Assembly (NCBI RefSeq): GCF_004341205.1
Contig: NZ_SLUL01000010.1
Span: 1-64,000 of the forward strand
Reading direction: 5' to 3'
Length of the DNA: 64,000 nt
DNA from: Thermolongibacillus altinsuensis
Lineage (GTDB): Bacteria; Bacillota; Bacilli; Bacillales; Anoxybacillaceae
The notes under the pieces were generated by a model. It saw only the letters and a program-made list of their open reading frames with translations. It did not search any database and was not told where the DNA came from. Below are positions 51,919 to 59,928 of this stretch, piece by piece. Made by a program: the position numbers and the translations under genes. Every line of letters starts with the position of its first letter. Position 1 is the first letter of the stretch.

Positions 51919-52734
51919 TCAACGAGGCGTCTTCGCATAGTATTGAGCTAACTCGACAATCATCGCTCCCATTCGTTCATGCTGCGGAGCGATGACACGA
52001 TCAATTCCCTCTTCATGTAAAGCCTCTGCAGTTACTTTTCCAACAGCCACCGCTAAAACGTAATCTGAAAAAGCTTGTTGCACAAGCGACAAATTTCCAT
52101 GCTCTTTTACAAATGAGAAGAAAAAGCGAACTTGAATAGCTGCTGTAAAGCAAACTGCATCCACTTTTCTTTCGACAATTTCTTCGTATAGCTGCTCCAT
52201 CACATGACGATCCGGTTCGACATGACGATATGGAAGAACTTCATGAGAGATTGCTCCCTTATTCAATAAAAACTGTTTTAATGTCGGAGCGGTATCGCCA
52301 TACAATTGCACAATCACTCGTTTTCCTTGCCAATCAACATGTTCAAGCGCGCGCACAAGACCTTTTGTCGTTCCATCATCCGCATACACATCAGCACTCA
52401 ATCCATTTTTTCGTAACACATTCATCGTTTTATAGCCACGTACAGCTATTTTTGCTTTATGTATTCGTTCAAGCAAACGATCTTTTAATCCTAATTGCGA
52501 AGCTTTCTCGAGTAATGCTTCTGTCCCAATTCCCGTCGTAAAAATGAACCAATCTGCTCCTTCTTCAACCAATCGATTTAAGTCTGCTTCTAATTCCTTT
52601 TCTGCTAAAAAAGCAGTTCCTTGCGCAGGACGAGAGAGCGGAATTCCCCCTTGCTTTTCAATTAACAAGCTCATTTCTTCAATTTTTCGTGAGGCACATA
52701 AAACGATTTTCTTATTGGCTAATGCTTTTTCCAT
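51919..52734 (-). CDS. Uroporphyrinogen-III synthase-like protein
   Basis: A 271-residue HemD-fold protein (KKIVLCASRKIEEMSLLIEKQGGIPLSRPAQGT..., DWFIFTTGIGTEALLEKA, VIVQLYGDTAPTL, VDAVCFTAAIQVRFFF, VAVGKVTAEALHEEGI). HemD closes the linear tetrapyrrole to uroporphyrinogen III. It stands alone here, not in a hemAXCDBL operon, so it may be a second copy for another tetrapyrrole branch or a regulatory paralogue. I start at the ATG at 52734, behind GGAAAGGGGG. Confidence 0.85.
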   Translation of the reverse strand: MEKALANKKIVLCASRKIEEMSLLIEKQGGIPLSRPAQGTAFLAEKELEADLNRLVEEGADWFIFTTGIGTEALLEKASQLGLKDRLLERIHKAKIAVRGYKTMNVLRKNGLSADVYADDGTTKGLVRALEHVDWQGKRVIVQLYGDTAPTLKQFLLNKGAISHEVLPYRHVEPDRHVMEQLYEEIVERKVDAVCFTAAIQVRFFFSFVKEHGNLSLVQQAFSDYVLAVAVGKVTAEALHEEGIDRVIAPQHERMGAMIVELAQYYAKTPR

Positions 52735-52939
52735 TCGTATTCCCCCTTTCCTTTTATTCTTCATCATAACAAAAAGAAGTGAAAAAATATATCGAAAAAT
52801 AAAAAAATTGTTGAACTTTGGCGTTTTATAGAACAAAACATCGAATGATTACATATTAACAAGTCTTTTTATGCTGTTTTAAAATAGGACTTGAGCTAAT
52901 TCAGAAAATTTAAAAAGATAGGGGAGAAAATTTCAAATC

Positions 52940-54247
52940 ATGTCCGATGCCAGCAAAGAAGTTTTGTTGAACTTGTTTTTCGTATTATCAGCTTTACTCG
53001 TTGTCCCCATTTTGCTTGAAGAAAGAAAAGTTTCGAGGCGTTCTAAAACGGTACTAACAACTATAGCGACTGCTTTATCGATTATTCTATGCATGACATT
53101 TCCTGTAAGAATCAACAACGAGTTTATTTATGATTTACGTCAAATCCCTATTTGGATTGGAGGATTGTACGGCGGTCCCCTTTCAGCTTTTTTTCTTTGT
53201 ATCGTTACAATTACGTATCGAATGACGTTAGGTGGAACAGCTGGGATTATCGTCACAACCATTGTCTCGATCTTTCAAGCATTCATCTGCATATTTTTTT
53301 CAAAAAAATTTAAATATTTATCATCACCGAAACAACGGATCTTTTGGGTCACAACACTTTCTACTTTTTCTGCTTCATTAACGATTTTGATCGGTGGATA
53401 CTGGTTACGTTACGAAGAGAAAATAGGTGATATGGTTGTCACTTATTTACCTGCGCAACCACTGGGAGCCTTTCTTGCTTCATACATAACGGAATCGCTA
53501 CGAAGAAATGCTGAACTCCGTCAACGAGTGATTCGCGCAGAAAAAATGGAAGTTGTTGGCCATTTAGCTGCTTCCATTTCTCATGAAATACGGAATCCGC
53601 TCACTGTTTCACGCGGCTTTATGCAGCTGTTAGCGCAAAGCAAAGATACATCAGAGAAAAATAAACAATATATCCAAATTGCGATCGAAGAGCTTGACCG
53701 CGCTGAAGCGATCATTACGGACTATTTAACATTTGCCAAACCAGCTCCAGAACGTGAAGAAAAACTGAACGTAAAAACAGAAATCGAGCGAGTGATTGAC
53801 GTTTTACGTCCCCTTGCCAACATGAGCAGTGTTGAAATTCAAACCACCCTTGTTCCATTCGCAATTAAAGGAGAACGGCAAAAATTTCAACAGTGTTTAC
53901 TAAATGTAATGAAAAATGCAATTGAAGCCATGCCGAATGGCGGAACGCTTTATGTAAACGTATCGATTGAAAAAGACTATGTTTCCATCCACATCGCCGA
54001 TACGGGAGTCGGCATGACAAAAGAGCAAATTGAACGGCTTGGTGAACCCTATTTCACGACAAAAGGAGCAAAAGGAACAGGTCTTGGCATGATGGTTGTT
54101 TATCGAATTATCGAAACGATGAACGGGATCATCTCTGTTCATAGCGAGGTTGACAAAGGCACAGATGTATATATTTACCTTCCTTCTTTTTATGCAGATC
54201 AAATGGACAAAGCTATCATCCAAAACAAAAGAGCGTTGATTATTTAG
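52940..54247 (+). CDS. kinB: KinB-like membrane sensor histidine kinase
   Basis: A 435-residue sensor kinase. Residues ~8-185 hold five to six membrane helices of the 5TMR-LYT type (NNEFIYDLRQIPIWIGGLYGGPLSAFFL). HisKA follows with H215 in AASISHEIRNPLTVSRGFMQLL, then the ATP-binding domain with N box NVMKNAIEAMPNGG, G1 ADTGVGM and G2 GAKGTGLGMMVVYRI. There is no response regulator beside it, so it is an orphan kinase. That and the sensor type fit the sporulation kinase KinB, which feeds the Spo0F-Spo0A phosphorelay. Start: ATG 52940 with GGGGAG upstream. Confidence 0.85.
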   Translation: MSDASKEVLLNLFFVLSALLVVPILLEERKVSRRSKTVLTTIATALSIILCMTFPVRINNEFIYDLRQIPIWIGGLYGGPLSAFFLCIVTITYRMTLGGTAGIIVTTIVSIFQAFICIFFSKKFKYLSSPKQRIFWVTTLSTFSASLTILIGGYWLRYEEKIGDMVVTYLPAQPLGAFLASYITESLRRNAELRQRVIRAEKMEVVGHLAASISHEIRNPLTVSRGFMQLLAQSKDTSEKNKQYIQIAIEELDRAEAIITDYLTFAKPAPEREEKLNVKTEIERVIDVLRPLANMSSVEIQTTLVPFAIKGERQKFQQCLLNVMKNAIEAMPNGGTLYVNVSIEKDYVSIHIADTGVGMTKEQIERLGEPYFTTKGAKGTGLGMMVVYRIIETMNGIISVHSEVDKGTDVYIYLPSFYADQMDKAIIQNKRALII

Positions 54248-54317
54248 ACGGGGCTTTCTGTTGGTCTCGTTTTTTCTTATTTTTTATTGATTATTTAGAA
54301 CATAGTTTAATAAAACA

Positions 54318-54350
54318 AACACTCTGATCAATTAGACCAGAGTGTTTTTT
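54318..54350. terminator. Bidirectional terminator, kinB and flavodoxin
   Basis: AACACTCTG (54318-54326) pairs with CAGAGTGTT (54338-54346), followed by TTTT. It lies between convergent genes. Confidence 0.83.
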
Positions 54351-54352
54351 CC

Positions 54353-54799
54353 TTATAGTTGTAGTTGCTTCGCAAAATCACGGCCAAACTTCTCACACAA
54401 TTCTTTATCCTCATCCGTTGGCGTCAATTCTACTTTCAAGCCTTCTAAAACCACTTCCGCACCGCGTTCTTGCAACTTTTCAATTAAAATATCGACAGCG
54501 GCGCCGTACTTTTCATAGCTTGAATCACACGAACCGAATACGGCTGCTTTTTTACCTGTTAAATCAACTTCATCTAATTCATCGTAAAAATCTAAAAAGT
54601 CGTCTGGAAGTTCTCCATCACCCCACGTATAAGCGCCAAGCAAGATTCCGTCATATTGCTCGAGTTCAGCGGCTGTTGCATCGAGCACTTCTTTTACTTC
54701 AAGCTCAATTCCTTGCTGACGTACTCCTTCAGCAATCGCTTCAGCCATCTCCTCTGTATTTCCTGTCATACTTGTAAATACCATGATTGCTTTTGCCAT
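54353..54799 (-). CDS. Short-chain flavodoxin
   Basis: A 148-residue FMN flavodoxin, an electron carrier that replaces ferredoxin when iron is scarce. The FMN phosphate loop is TSMTGNTEEMA (residues ~9-19), and the isoalloxazine loops are GAYTWGDGELPDDF and GSCDSSYEKYGAAVD. It is close in layout to YkuN/YkuP of B. subtilis. Two Fur boxes overlap its promoter, so it should be induced by iron limitation. AGGGGGATT precedes the ATG. Confidence 0.95.
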   Translation of the reverse strand: MAKAIMVFTSMTGNTEEMAEAIAEGVRQQGIELEVKEVLDATAAELEQYDGILLGAYTWGDGELPDDFLDFYDELDEVDLTGKKAAVFGSCDSSYEKYGAAVDILIEKLQERGAEVVLEGLKVELTPTDEDKELCEKFGRDFAKQLQL

Positions 54800-54821
54800 T
54801 TAAATCCCCCTACACAAAAAA

Positions 54822-54877
54822 TGATAATCATTATCACCAATTTCTATATTAAATGATAATGATTATCTTTGTCAAAT
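54822..54877 (-). promoter_or_regulatory. Two Fur boxes over the flavodoxin promoter
   Basis: Box 1 is TGATAATCATTATCA (54822-54836), a perfect 7-1-7 palindrome. Box 2 is TGATAATGATTATCT (54854-54868), with one change. On the minus strand a TTGACA (near 54877-54872) lies upstream of box 2 and a TAATAT-type -10 lies between the boxes, so Fur on box 2 would cover the promoter spacer and box 1 the start site. Confidence 0.92.
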
Positions 54878-54890
54878 GAATTATATAAAA

Positions 54891-54915
54891 AAGCGATCCC
54901 ATGAAGAGATCGCTT
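54891..54915 (-). terminator. yidC2 terminator
   Basis: AAGCGATC (54891-54898) pairs with GATCGCTT (54908-54915). On the minus strand it is followed by TTTTTT and starts just behind the insertase stop. Confidence 0.82.
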
Positions 54916-54921
54916 CAACGA

Positions 54922-55677
54922 TTATCCTTTGCTTTGCTGAACGCTTGGCAGCGACTTTGTTTGTGACCTTATCATCAGCGACTGAATGATTGAAAAACAT
55001 CCGCCAATTACCCAATATAATGAAAGAGCTGATGGAACAGACGAAGCTCCTATAAAAATCATAACTGGCATCATGTAAGACATGATCATCGTCTGTGGTG
55101 ATTTTTCACCCGTTGTCGAAGGAGAAAGGCGCAACGAAATGTACGTCGTCAACGCCGCCACAATCGGCAAAATGAAGTATGGATCTTGATGGCCGAGTTG
55201 AACCCATAAGAACGAATGTCGTTTAATTTCTTCCGTTCGTGAAATCGCGTAATAAAGCGCCATAAAAATCGGCATCTGCAATAACACTGGAAAACAACCG
55301 CTTAACGGGTTAATTCCATGTTTTTGATAGAGTGCCATCATTTCTTGCTGCAGTTTTTGCTGCTCCTGCACACTACCGTTTTTATACTTCTTTTGCAATT
55401 TTTCGATTTCAGGACGGAGCGCTTGCATTTTCATCGTTGTTTTATATTGTTTTAACATGAATGGCAAAAGCGCAAAACGAACGATGAGCGTCAATGTGAT
55501 GATGGCTAACCCATAGTTGTCGTGAAACAAATGCCCTAAAACTAAAAGAAGCTTCGACATTGGGTAAACGAAATAATGATCCCAAACTCCTTGACTATTT
55601 TCCGTAATCGGTTGACGACTGCTGCATCCACTTAAGAAAAGAACCAACAGGAAAAAGATAGAAAAAATTCGTTTCAA
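54922..55677 (-). CDS. yidC2: YidC/OxaA membrane protein insertase, second-paralogue type
   Basis: A 251-residue lipoprotein insertase of the YidC/OxaA/Alb3 family, which inserts membrane proteins with or without SecYEG. The lipobox is FLSGC (Cys 18). Five helices follow, with the conserved hydrophilic-groove Arg in TLTLIVRFALLPFMLKQY, then SGCFPVLLQMPIFMALYYAI and LPIVAALTTYISLRLS. I choose the TTG at 55677 because AAGGAGG lies 7 bases upstream. It is not next to rnpA/jag, so it resembles YqjG (YidC2). Its ribosome site is locked in a hairpin and preceded by a leader peptide gene. Symbol by context. Confidence 0.9.
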   Translation of the reverse strand: MKRIFSIFFLLVLFLSGCSSRQPITENSQGVWDHYFVYPMSKLLLVLGHLFHDNYGLAIITLTLIVRFALLPFMLKQYKTTMKMQALRPEIEKLQKKYKNGSVQEQQKLQQEMMALYQKHGINPLSGCFPVLLQMPIFMALYYAISRTEEIKRHSFLWVQLGHQDPYFILPIVAALTTYISLRLSPSTTGEKSPQTMIMSYMMPVMIFIGASSVPSALSLYWVIGGCFSIIQSLMIRSQTKSLPSVQQSKG

Positions 55678-55966
55678 TATAATTCCTCCTTGTTTTTTCA
55701 TTTTCGCACGATGAAAAAACAAGGAAGGACCTTCCTTCTTCCTCACCCTCCTGCCCGTGATCGTGAACAGGGATTTTTCGTACATGATAGACTAATAGAG
55801 AAAAAGGACGTGGCACATACATCCTTTCATTGCAATGAGAAGGACGTTCAATCATCAAAGAGAGCAACGGCAATTTTCGCTTTTGTCGTTGAATATGGAA
55901 TTTAACCGAAATCAAAAATGCGCTAAATAACGATACATATAGCCATAATTCAATTGGCGTTTCCAT
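55595..55966 (-). CDS. MifM-like leader peptide upstream of yidC2
   Basis: An ATG at 55966 with AAAGGA upstream opens a frame with one N-terminal membrane helix (ELWLYVSLFSAFLISVKFHI, residues ~6-25), a basic stretch (QRQKRK) and an acidic run at residues 72-80 (QEGEEEGRS). In B. subtilis, MifM sits upstream of yidC2, has one membrane helix, and stalls the ribosome near an acidic stretch to expose the yidC2 ribosome site. Here codon 80 is immediately before the hairpin that hides that site. The open frame continues 23 codons into yidC2, but that part may never be made if arrest occurs. No sequence match to MifM is claimed. Confidence 0.6.
   Translation of the reverse strand: METPIELWLYVSLFSAFLISVKFHIQRQKRKLPLLSLMIERPSHCNERMYVPRPFSLLVYHVRKIPVHDHGQEGEEEGRSFLVFSSCENEKTRRNYIETNFFYLFPVGSFLKWMQQSSTDYGK
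55685..55727 (-). promoter_or_regulatory. 17-bp hairpin sequestering the yidC2 ribosome site
   Basis: On the minus strand CTTCCTTGTTTTTTCAT (55727-55711) pairs with ATGAAAAAACAAGGAGG (55701-55685): 16 Watson-Crick pairs and one G-U, loop of nine bases. The 3' arm contains the whole AAGGAGG of yidC2. The 5' arm begins directly after codon 80 of the leader. A neighbouring AAGGAAGGTCCTTCCTT palindrome (55721-55737) offers an alternative fold. Confidence 0.85.
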
Positions 55967-55999
55967 CTTTTTTTTCCTTTCGTCAATAACTAGCTACGT

Positions 56000-56028
56000 T
56001 GATTATACCATCACTGATTATACCATCA
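56000..56028 (-). promoter_or_regulatory. Duplicated extended -10 promoter of the yidC2 unit
   Basis: TGATTATACCATCA occurs twice, 1 base apart (56000-56013 and 56015-56028). On the minus strand each copy gives TGGTATAATCA, an extended -10 (TGnTATAAT). Transcription would start near 55995 or 56010, shortly before the leader gene. Confidence 0.65.
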
Positions 56029-56038
56029 AAATGAAAAA

Positions 56039-56063
56039 AGCGCGATGAATATTCACCGCGCCC
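56039..56063 (-). terminator. fruA terminator
   Basis: GCGCGATGAAT pairs with ATTCACCGCGC (56040-56061, one G-U type mismatch), followed on the minus strand by TTTTTTCATTTT. Confidence 0.82.
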
Positions 56064-56065
56064 TC

Positions 56066-57937
56066 CTATTCTTCTTTTACTTCTTTTTTCCACAACCCAA
56101 CCATTACCGCTGTAACAATCGAACCGATTAAAATCGCAAGCACATATAATAATGGATTTCCCTTTACGATTGGGATGACGAAAATTCCTCCGTGCGGTGC
56201 AGGTAAGCCGATGCCAAACATCATCGTAAGCGCTCCAGCGATCGCGGATCCAACGATAATCGATGGAATGACGCGACCTGGGTCTGCCGCCGCAAATGGA
56301 ATCGCACCTTCTGTAATAAACGAAGCTCCCATAATGTAGCACGTTTTTCCTGCTTCTCGTTCCGCTTTTGTAAATTTATTTTTAAAGAATGTAGTCGCAA
56401 GTGCTAAACCTAATGGCGGCACCATTCCTCCAGCCATAATCGCGGCATGCGGCGCATAATTTCCTGCATCAATCATCGCAATTCCGAATGTAAATGCTGC
56501 TTTGTTAATTGGACCTCCCATATCAACCGCCATCATTCCACCAAGAATGAGACCAAGTAAAACAAGATTTCCCGTTCCCATATTTTCAAGCCATGTTTTC
56601 ATGCCATCATTTAACGCTTTCACAGGGTCAATGACGACGTACATCATGATCAGTCCAGTAACCAAAATACCAAATAACGGATAGAGTAGTACCGGTTTAA
56701 TTCCTTCAAGCGATTGCGGCAGACGGCTAAACAACTTTTTCAACCCAACGACTAAATACCCTGCAAGAAAACCAGCAATTAATCCGCCTAAAAATCCTGC
56801 TCCACCGTTTGCGGCCATAAATCCACCGACCATTCCAGGCGCAAAACCAGGACGATCAGCAATGCTCATCGCGATAAATCCTGCTAATACCGGAATCATG
56901 AGAGCAAACGCACTGCCACCGCCGATATCCATGAGCGCTTTCGCCACTGGATGGAAGGACGGATCGTTCGGATCAAACGCTTTAATACCGAAGATGAATG
57001 AGATCGCAATTAAAATACCGCCACCAACGACAAACGGTAGCATATTGGATACGCCATTCATCAAATGTTTATAAAATCCTTTTCTCTCCCCACTGCTTCC
57101 TGTATATGTCTTCGCTTCCGATCCGCTTCCTTGATAAATGGGCGCATCTTGTTTTAACGCTTGCTCAATAAGTTGTTCTGGCTTGCGGATTGCATGAGCA
57201 ACCGGAACTTGAATAACATGTTTTCCTTTGAACCGTTCCATTTCCACTTGCTTATCTGCTGCTACGATAATCGCCACTGCTTCCTCAATGTCTTCTTTCG
57301 TTAGTTCGTTTTTCACTCCGCTTGAACCATTGGTCTCTACTTTAATGTCGACATTCATTTCTTTTGCTTTTGCCTTCAATGCATCCGCTGCCATATACGT
57401 ATGAGCAATTCCTGTTGGACAAGCCGTTACCGCCAATATTTTTTTCTTGGCAGGTGAAGCAGCTGTTTCTTCTCTCATGAGTTCCGCTTCTTTCTTCTCA
57501 ATCGCTTGAATCACTTCTTCTTTTGTTGAAGCGTTTTCAATTTTTGCGCGGAACGATGCATCCATCAAAAGCGTCGACAAGCGAGATAACGCTTCCAAAT
57601 GCGTGTTGTTTGCCCCTTCAGGAGCCGCAATCATAAAGAAAAGGTGGCTTGGTTTTCCGTCTAACGCTTCATAATCAACGCCTTCTTGTGAACGTCCGAA
57701 AGCGACAGCTGGAACGCGCACCGCTTTCGTTTTCGCATGGGGAATGGCAATTCCTTCCCCGATGCCCGTTGTACTTTGCGCTTCGCGAGCGAAAATTGCT
57801 TGTTTAAACATTTGTTTGTCATTCAACTTTCCAGCTCGATCTAATACATCCGCAAGCTCGTCAATCACTTCTTCTTTTGTTTTTGCTTTTAAATGAAGAA
57901 CAATCGTTTCTTCTTTTAATAAATCGGTAATTTTCAT
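56066..57937 (-). CDS. fruA: Fructose PTS permease EIIABC
   Basis: A 623-residue fused fructose permease that imports fructose and makes fructose-1-phosphate. Domains in order: EIIA (residues 1-150, phosphorylated H67 in GIAIPHAKTKAV), EIIB (165-265, phosphorylated C173 in AVTACPTGIAHTYMAA) and EIIC (about 290-620, GVSNMLPFVVGGGILIAISF, GGPINKAAFTFG, ITEGAIPFAAADP). All active residues are present. It overlaps fruK by four bases and is the last gene of fruRKA. Confidence 0.96.
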   Translation of the reverse strand: MKITDLLKEETIVLHLKAKTKEEVIDELADVLDRAGKLNDKQMFKQAIFAREAQSTTGIGEGIAIPHAKTKAVRVPAVAFGRSQEGVDYEALDGKPSHLFFMIAAPEGANNTHLEALSRLSTLLMDASFRAKIENASTKEEVIQAIEKKEAELMREETAASPAKKKILAVTACPTGIAHTYMAADALKAKAKEMNVDIKVETNGSSGVKNELTKEDIEEAVAIIVAADKQVEMERFKGKHVIQVPVAHAIRKPEQLIEQALKQDAPIYQGSGSEAKTYTGSSGERKGFYKHLMNGVSNMLPFVVGGGILIAISFIFGIKAFDPNDPSFHPVAKALMDIGGGSAFALMIPVLAGFIAMSIADRPGFAPGMVGGFMAANGGAGFLGGLIAGFLAGYLVVGLKKLFSRLPQSLEGIKPVLLYPLFGILVTGLIMMYVVIDPVKALNDGMKTWLENMGTGNLVLLGLILGGMMAVDMGGPINKAAFTFGIAMIDAGNYAPHAAIMAGGMVPPLGLALATTFFKNKFTKAEREAGKTCYIMGASFITEGAIPFAAADPGRVIPSIIVGSAIAGALTMMFGIGLPAPHGGIFVIPIVKGNPLLYVLAILIGSIVTAVMVGLWKKEVKEE

Positions 57938-58857
57938 GCGAAATCCCCCATTCGCGTAATCGTTATTTCATTTAACAATTGTTCAACTTTTACCTTCGTG
58001 CACAAATCTTCAGAAAAAGCGGTCGCACTTCCTGCTGCGACACTGTAACGGAACGCCTCTTCAAGCGATTTTCCGTTTACATATGCCGCTAAAAACCCTG
58101 CAACCATGGAGTCTCCTGCTCCAACTGAATTTTTCACAACTCCTTTAGGAACCGTTGCGAACAATGTCATATCTTTATGAAAGAAAAATGCTCCATCCCC
58201 TGCTAACGATACGATTACATGCTCAACGCCATCTTCAATCAATTTTTTTCCGTAAGTGATGATCTCCTCGTGTGAACGGATCGTTGTTTCGAATAGTTCA
58301 CCGAGTTCAAATTGGTTTGGTTTGACCAAAAACGGTTTGTTCGCAATCGCTTGTTTAAGCGCATCACCGCTTGTATCAACAACGACATGCACACCTTTTT
58401 TCTTCGCTGTTTCCATCATCGTTATATAAAAGTGCGCTGGTAAAGATGGCGGCAGGCTTCCCGCTAAAACAAGAAAATCTCCTTCCTGCAAACGCTCAAT
58501 TCGATCGATCAGTTGTTGTTGATCTTTATCAGAAACCAATGGTCCTTGCCCATTAATTTCTGTTTCGATTGACGCCTTTAGCTTAATGTTAATTCGTGTA
58601 TCGCCATCGACTTCAACAAAATCGCAATGAATTTGTTCCTTTTTTAAAGCATCGGTGATGAAGTTTCCTGTAAATCCACCGATGAAACCAAATGCGGTAT
58701 TATCAACGCCTAAACGTTTTAATACGCGCGATACATTAATGCCCTTTCCTCCTGGAAAGAAAGCTGTCTTCGTTGCCCGATTTAGTTCCCCGAAGTGAAA
58801 ATCGGTCAGTTCGACAACGTAATCAACGGAAGGATTTAATGTACATGTGTAAATCAT
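57934..58857 (-). CDS. fruK: 1-phosphofructokinase
   Basis: FruK phosphorylates fructose-1-phosphate to fructose-1,6-bisphosphate. The 307-residue PfkB-family kinase shows PGGKGINVSRVLKRLG (substrate site), FLVLAGSLPPSL and the catalytic-base anion hole NSVGAGDSMVAGFLAAY. It overlaps fruR by four bases and fruA by four, so all three genes are translationally coupled. FruK rather than LacC is chosen from the operon. Confidence 0.95.
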   Translation of the reverse strand: MIYTCTLNPSVDYVVELTDFHFGELNRATKTAFFPGGKGINVSRVLKRLGVDNTAFGFIGGFTGNFITDALKKEQIHCDFVEVDGDTRINIKLKASIETEINGQGPLVSDKDQQQLIDRIERLQEGDFLVLAGSLPPSLPAHFYITMMETAKKKGVHVVVDTSGDALKQAIANKPFLVKPNQFELGELFETTIRSHEEIITYGKKLIEDGVEHVIVSLAGDGAFFFHKDMTLFATVPKGVVKNSVGAGDSMVAGFLAAYVNGKSLEEAFRYSVAAGSATAFSEDLCTKVKVEQLLNEITITRMGDFA

Positions 58858-59606
58858 TTTTTCACGACCTCTACTGTTGTTTTTGCTTCGTACAATGCTA
58901 GCAATTCTTCATCTATTTCATCAATGATGATCGTTGCTTCTTGTAAATCAGCAATTTTTGCGAATGTGCTTTCATTTAATTTTGAATGATCTGCTAGAAT
59001 GAAAGCTTGACGTGAAAGCTTCATAGCTGTTTGTTTAATCAGCGCTTCCTCAGGATCAGGGGTTGTATATCCGTAATCAATATGAATCCCGTTCACGCCG
59101 ATGAAACATTTATCAAAACTATAGCTTTCCAATGATGCCAACGCCCCACGACCGATGAGCGCTTTTGTTTTCTTTTTAATCAATCCACCGACTAAATAAG
59201 TGGGAATATCTTTTTCTAATAATGCTTCTAAATGCGTAATTCCGTTTGTCACAACAACAATATCTTTTGCTTCGATATATGGAATCATCTGCAATGTTGT
59301 CGTTCCTGCATCCAAATAAATACAGTCACCATCACGGATCAAACTAGCCGCATACTTTCCAACTAGTTGCTTTTCTTGAATGTTTTTTGTCGATTTTTCA
59401 AAAACGCTCAACTCTTCGCGCTTTTGATGAAGCAGTGCTGCTCCACCATGCACTCGCTTTAGTTTTTTTTCTTTCTCTAATTGACTTAAATCACGGCGAA
59501 TGGTCGATTCAGAGGAATTAGTCGCTTCCACTAACTCTTGCAGTTTAACAACTTCTTTTTCCTCTAACAGCTGTAAAATAATCCGATGTCGCTCTGGTGT
59601 TAACAA
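58854..59606 (-). CDS. fruR: DeoR-family fructose operon repressor
   Basis: A 250-residue DeoR-type regulator with an N-terminal helix-turn-helix (MLTPERHRIILQLLEEKEVVKLQELVEATNSSESTIRRDLSQLEKEKKLKRVHGGA) and a sugar-phosphate-sensing C-terminal domain (YLDAGTTTLQMIPYI, GVNGIHIDYGYTTPDPEEA, ADHSKL). The inducer in the family is fructose-1-phosphate. The TTG at 59606 has GGGGGTG eight bases upstream. It heads fruRKA, and direct repeats that fit its operator lie over and upstream of the promoter. Confidence 0.93.
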   Translation of the reverse strand: MLTPERHRIILQLLEEKEVVKLQELVEATNSSESTIRRDLSQLEKEKKLKRVHGGAALLHQKREELSVFEKSTKNIQEKQLVGKYAASLIRDGDCIYLDAGTTTLQMIPYIEAKDIVVVTNGITHLEALLEKDIPTYLVGGLIKKKTKALIGRGALASLESYSFDKCFIGVNGIHIDYGYTTPDPEEALIKQTAMKLSRQAFILADHSKLNESTFAKIADLQEATIIIDEIDEELLALYEAKTTVEVVKK

Positions 59607-59648
59607 ACATTCACCCCCTTAATGGGTATTCGAACCATCTGTACTTTT

Positions 59649-59741
59649 ATCATAACGTAAACCCTTTCAAAAATCAATCAAAAACAATCAATTTTAATCA
59701 AAAAAAATCATTTTGTTTTATAAAACGTTCAAAAACAATCA
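59649..59741 (-). promoter_or_regulatory. fru promoter and direct-repeat operator
   Basis: On the minus strand -35 TTGATT (59677-59672), 17 bases, -10 TATGAT (59654-59649). Four direct repeats of the TGATTGTTTTTGA type lie at 59741-59729, 59710-59698, 59690-59678 and 59680-59667, the first and third identical over 13 bases. The last overlaps the -35. Direct repeats of this spacing are the usual DeoR/FruR operator form. The remaining stretch to 59879 shows no gene. Confidence 0.78.
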
Positions 59742-59879
59742 TATTCAGTAATAAAGTAGGTTCCCTGGAATCATGGCTTTTGCTAGAAAACATCCTCGCA
59801 AAGTCTTGACGAAAAATCCATCAATTACATTTTTGCTGAATAATGTGAAAAAACTCGTTCGAATTTACAAAAATACGAA

Positions 59880-59907
59880 AAGCTGTCTCATAATCGCGAG
59901 ACAGCTT
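59880..59907 (-). terminator. Terminator of the nos operon
   Basis: AAGCTGTCTC (59880-59889) pairs with GAGACAGCTT (59898-59907), followed on the minus strand by TTCGTATTTTT. It lies just behind the lipoprotein gene that ends the nos cluster. Confidence 0.82.
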
Positions 59908-59928
59908 CAACAAAATGATAACAATTTT

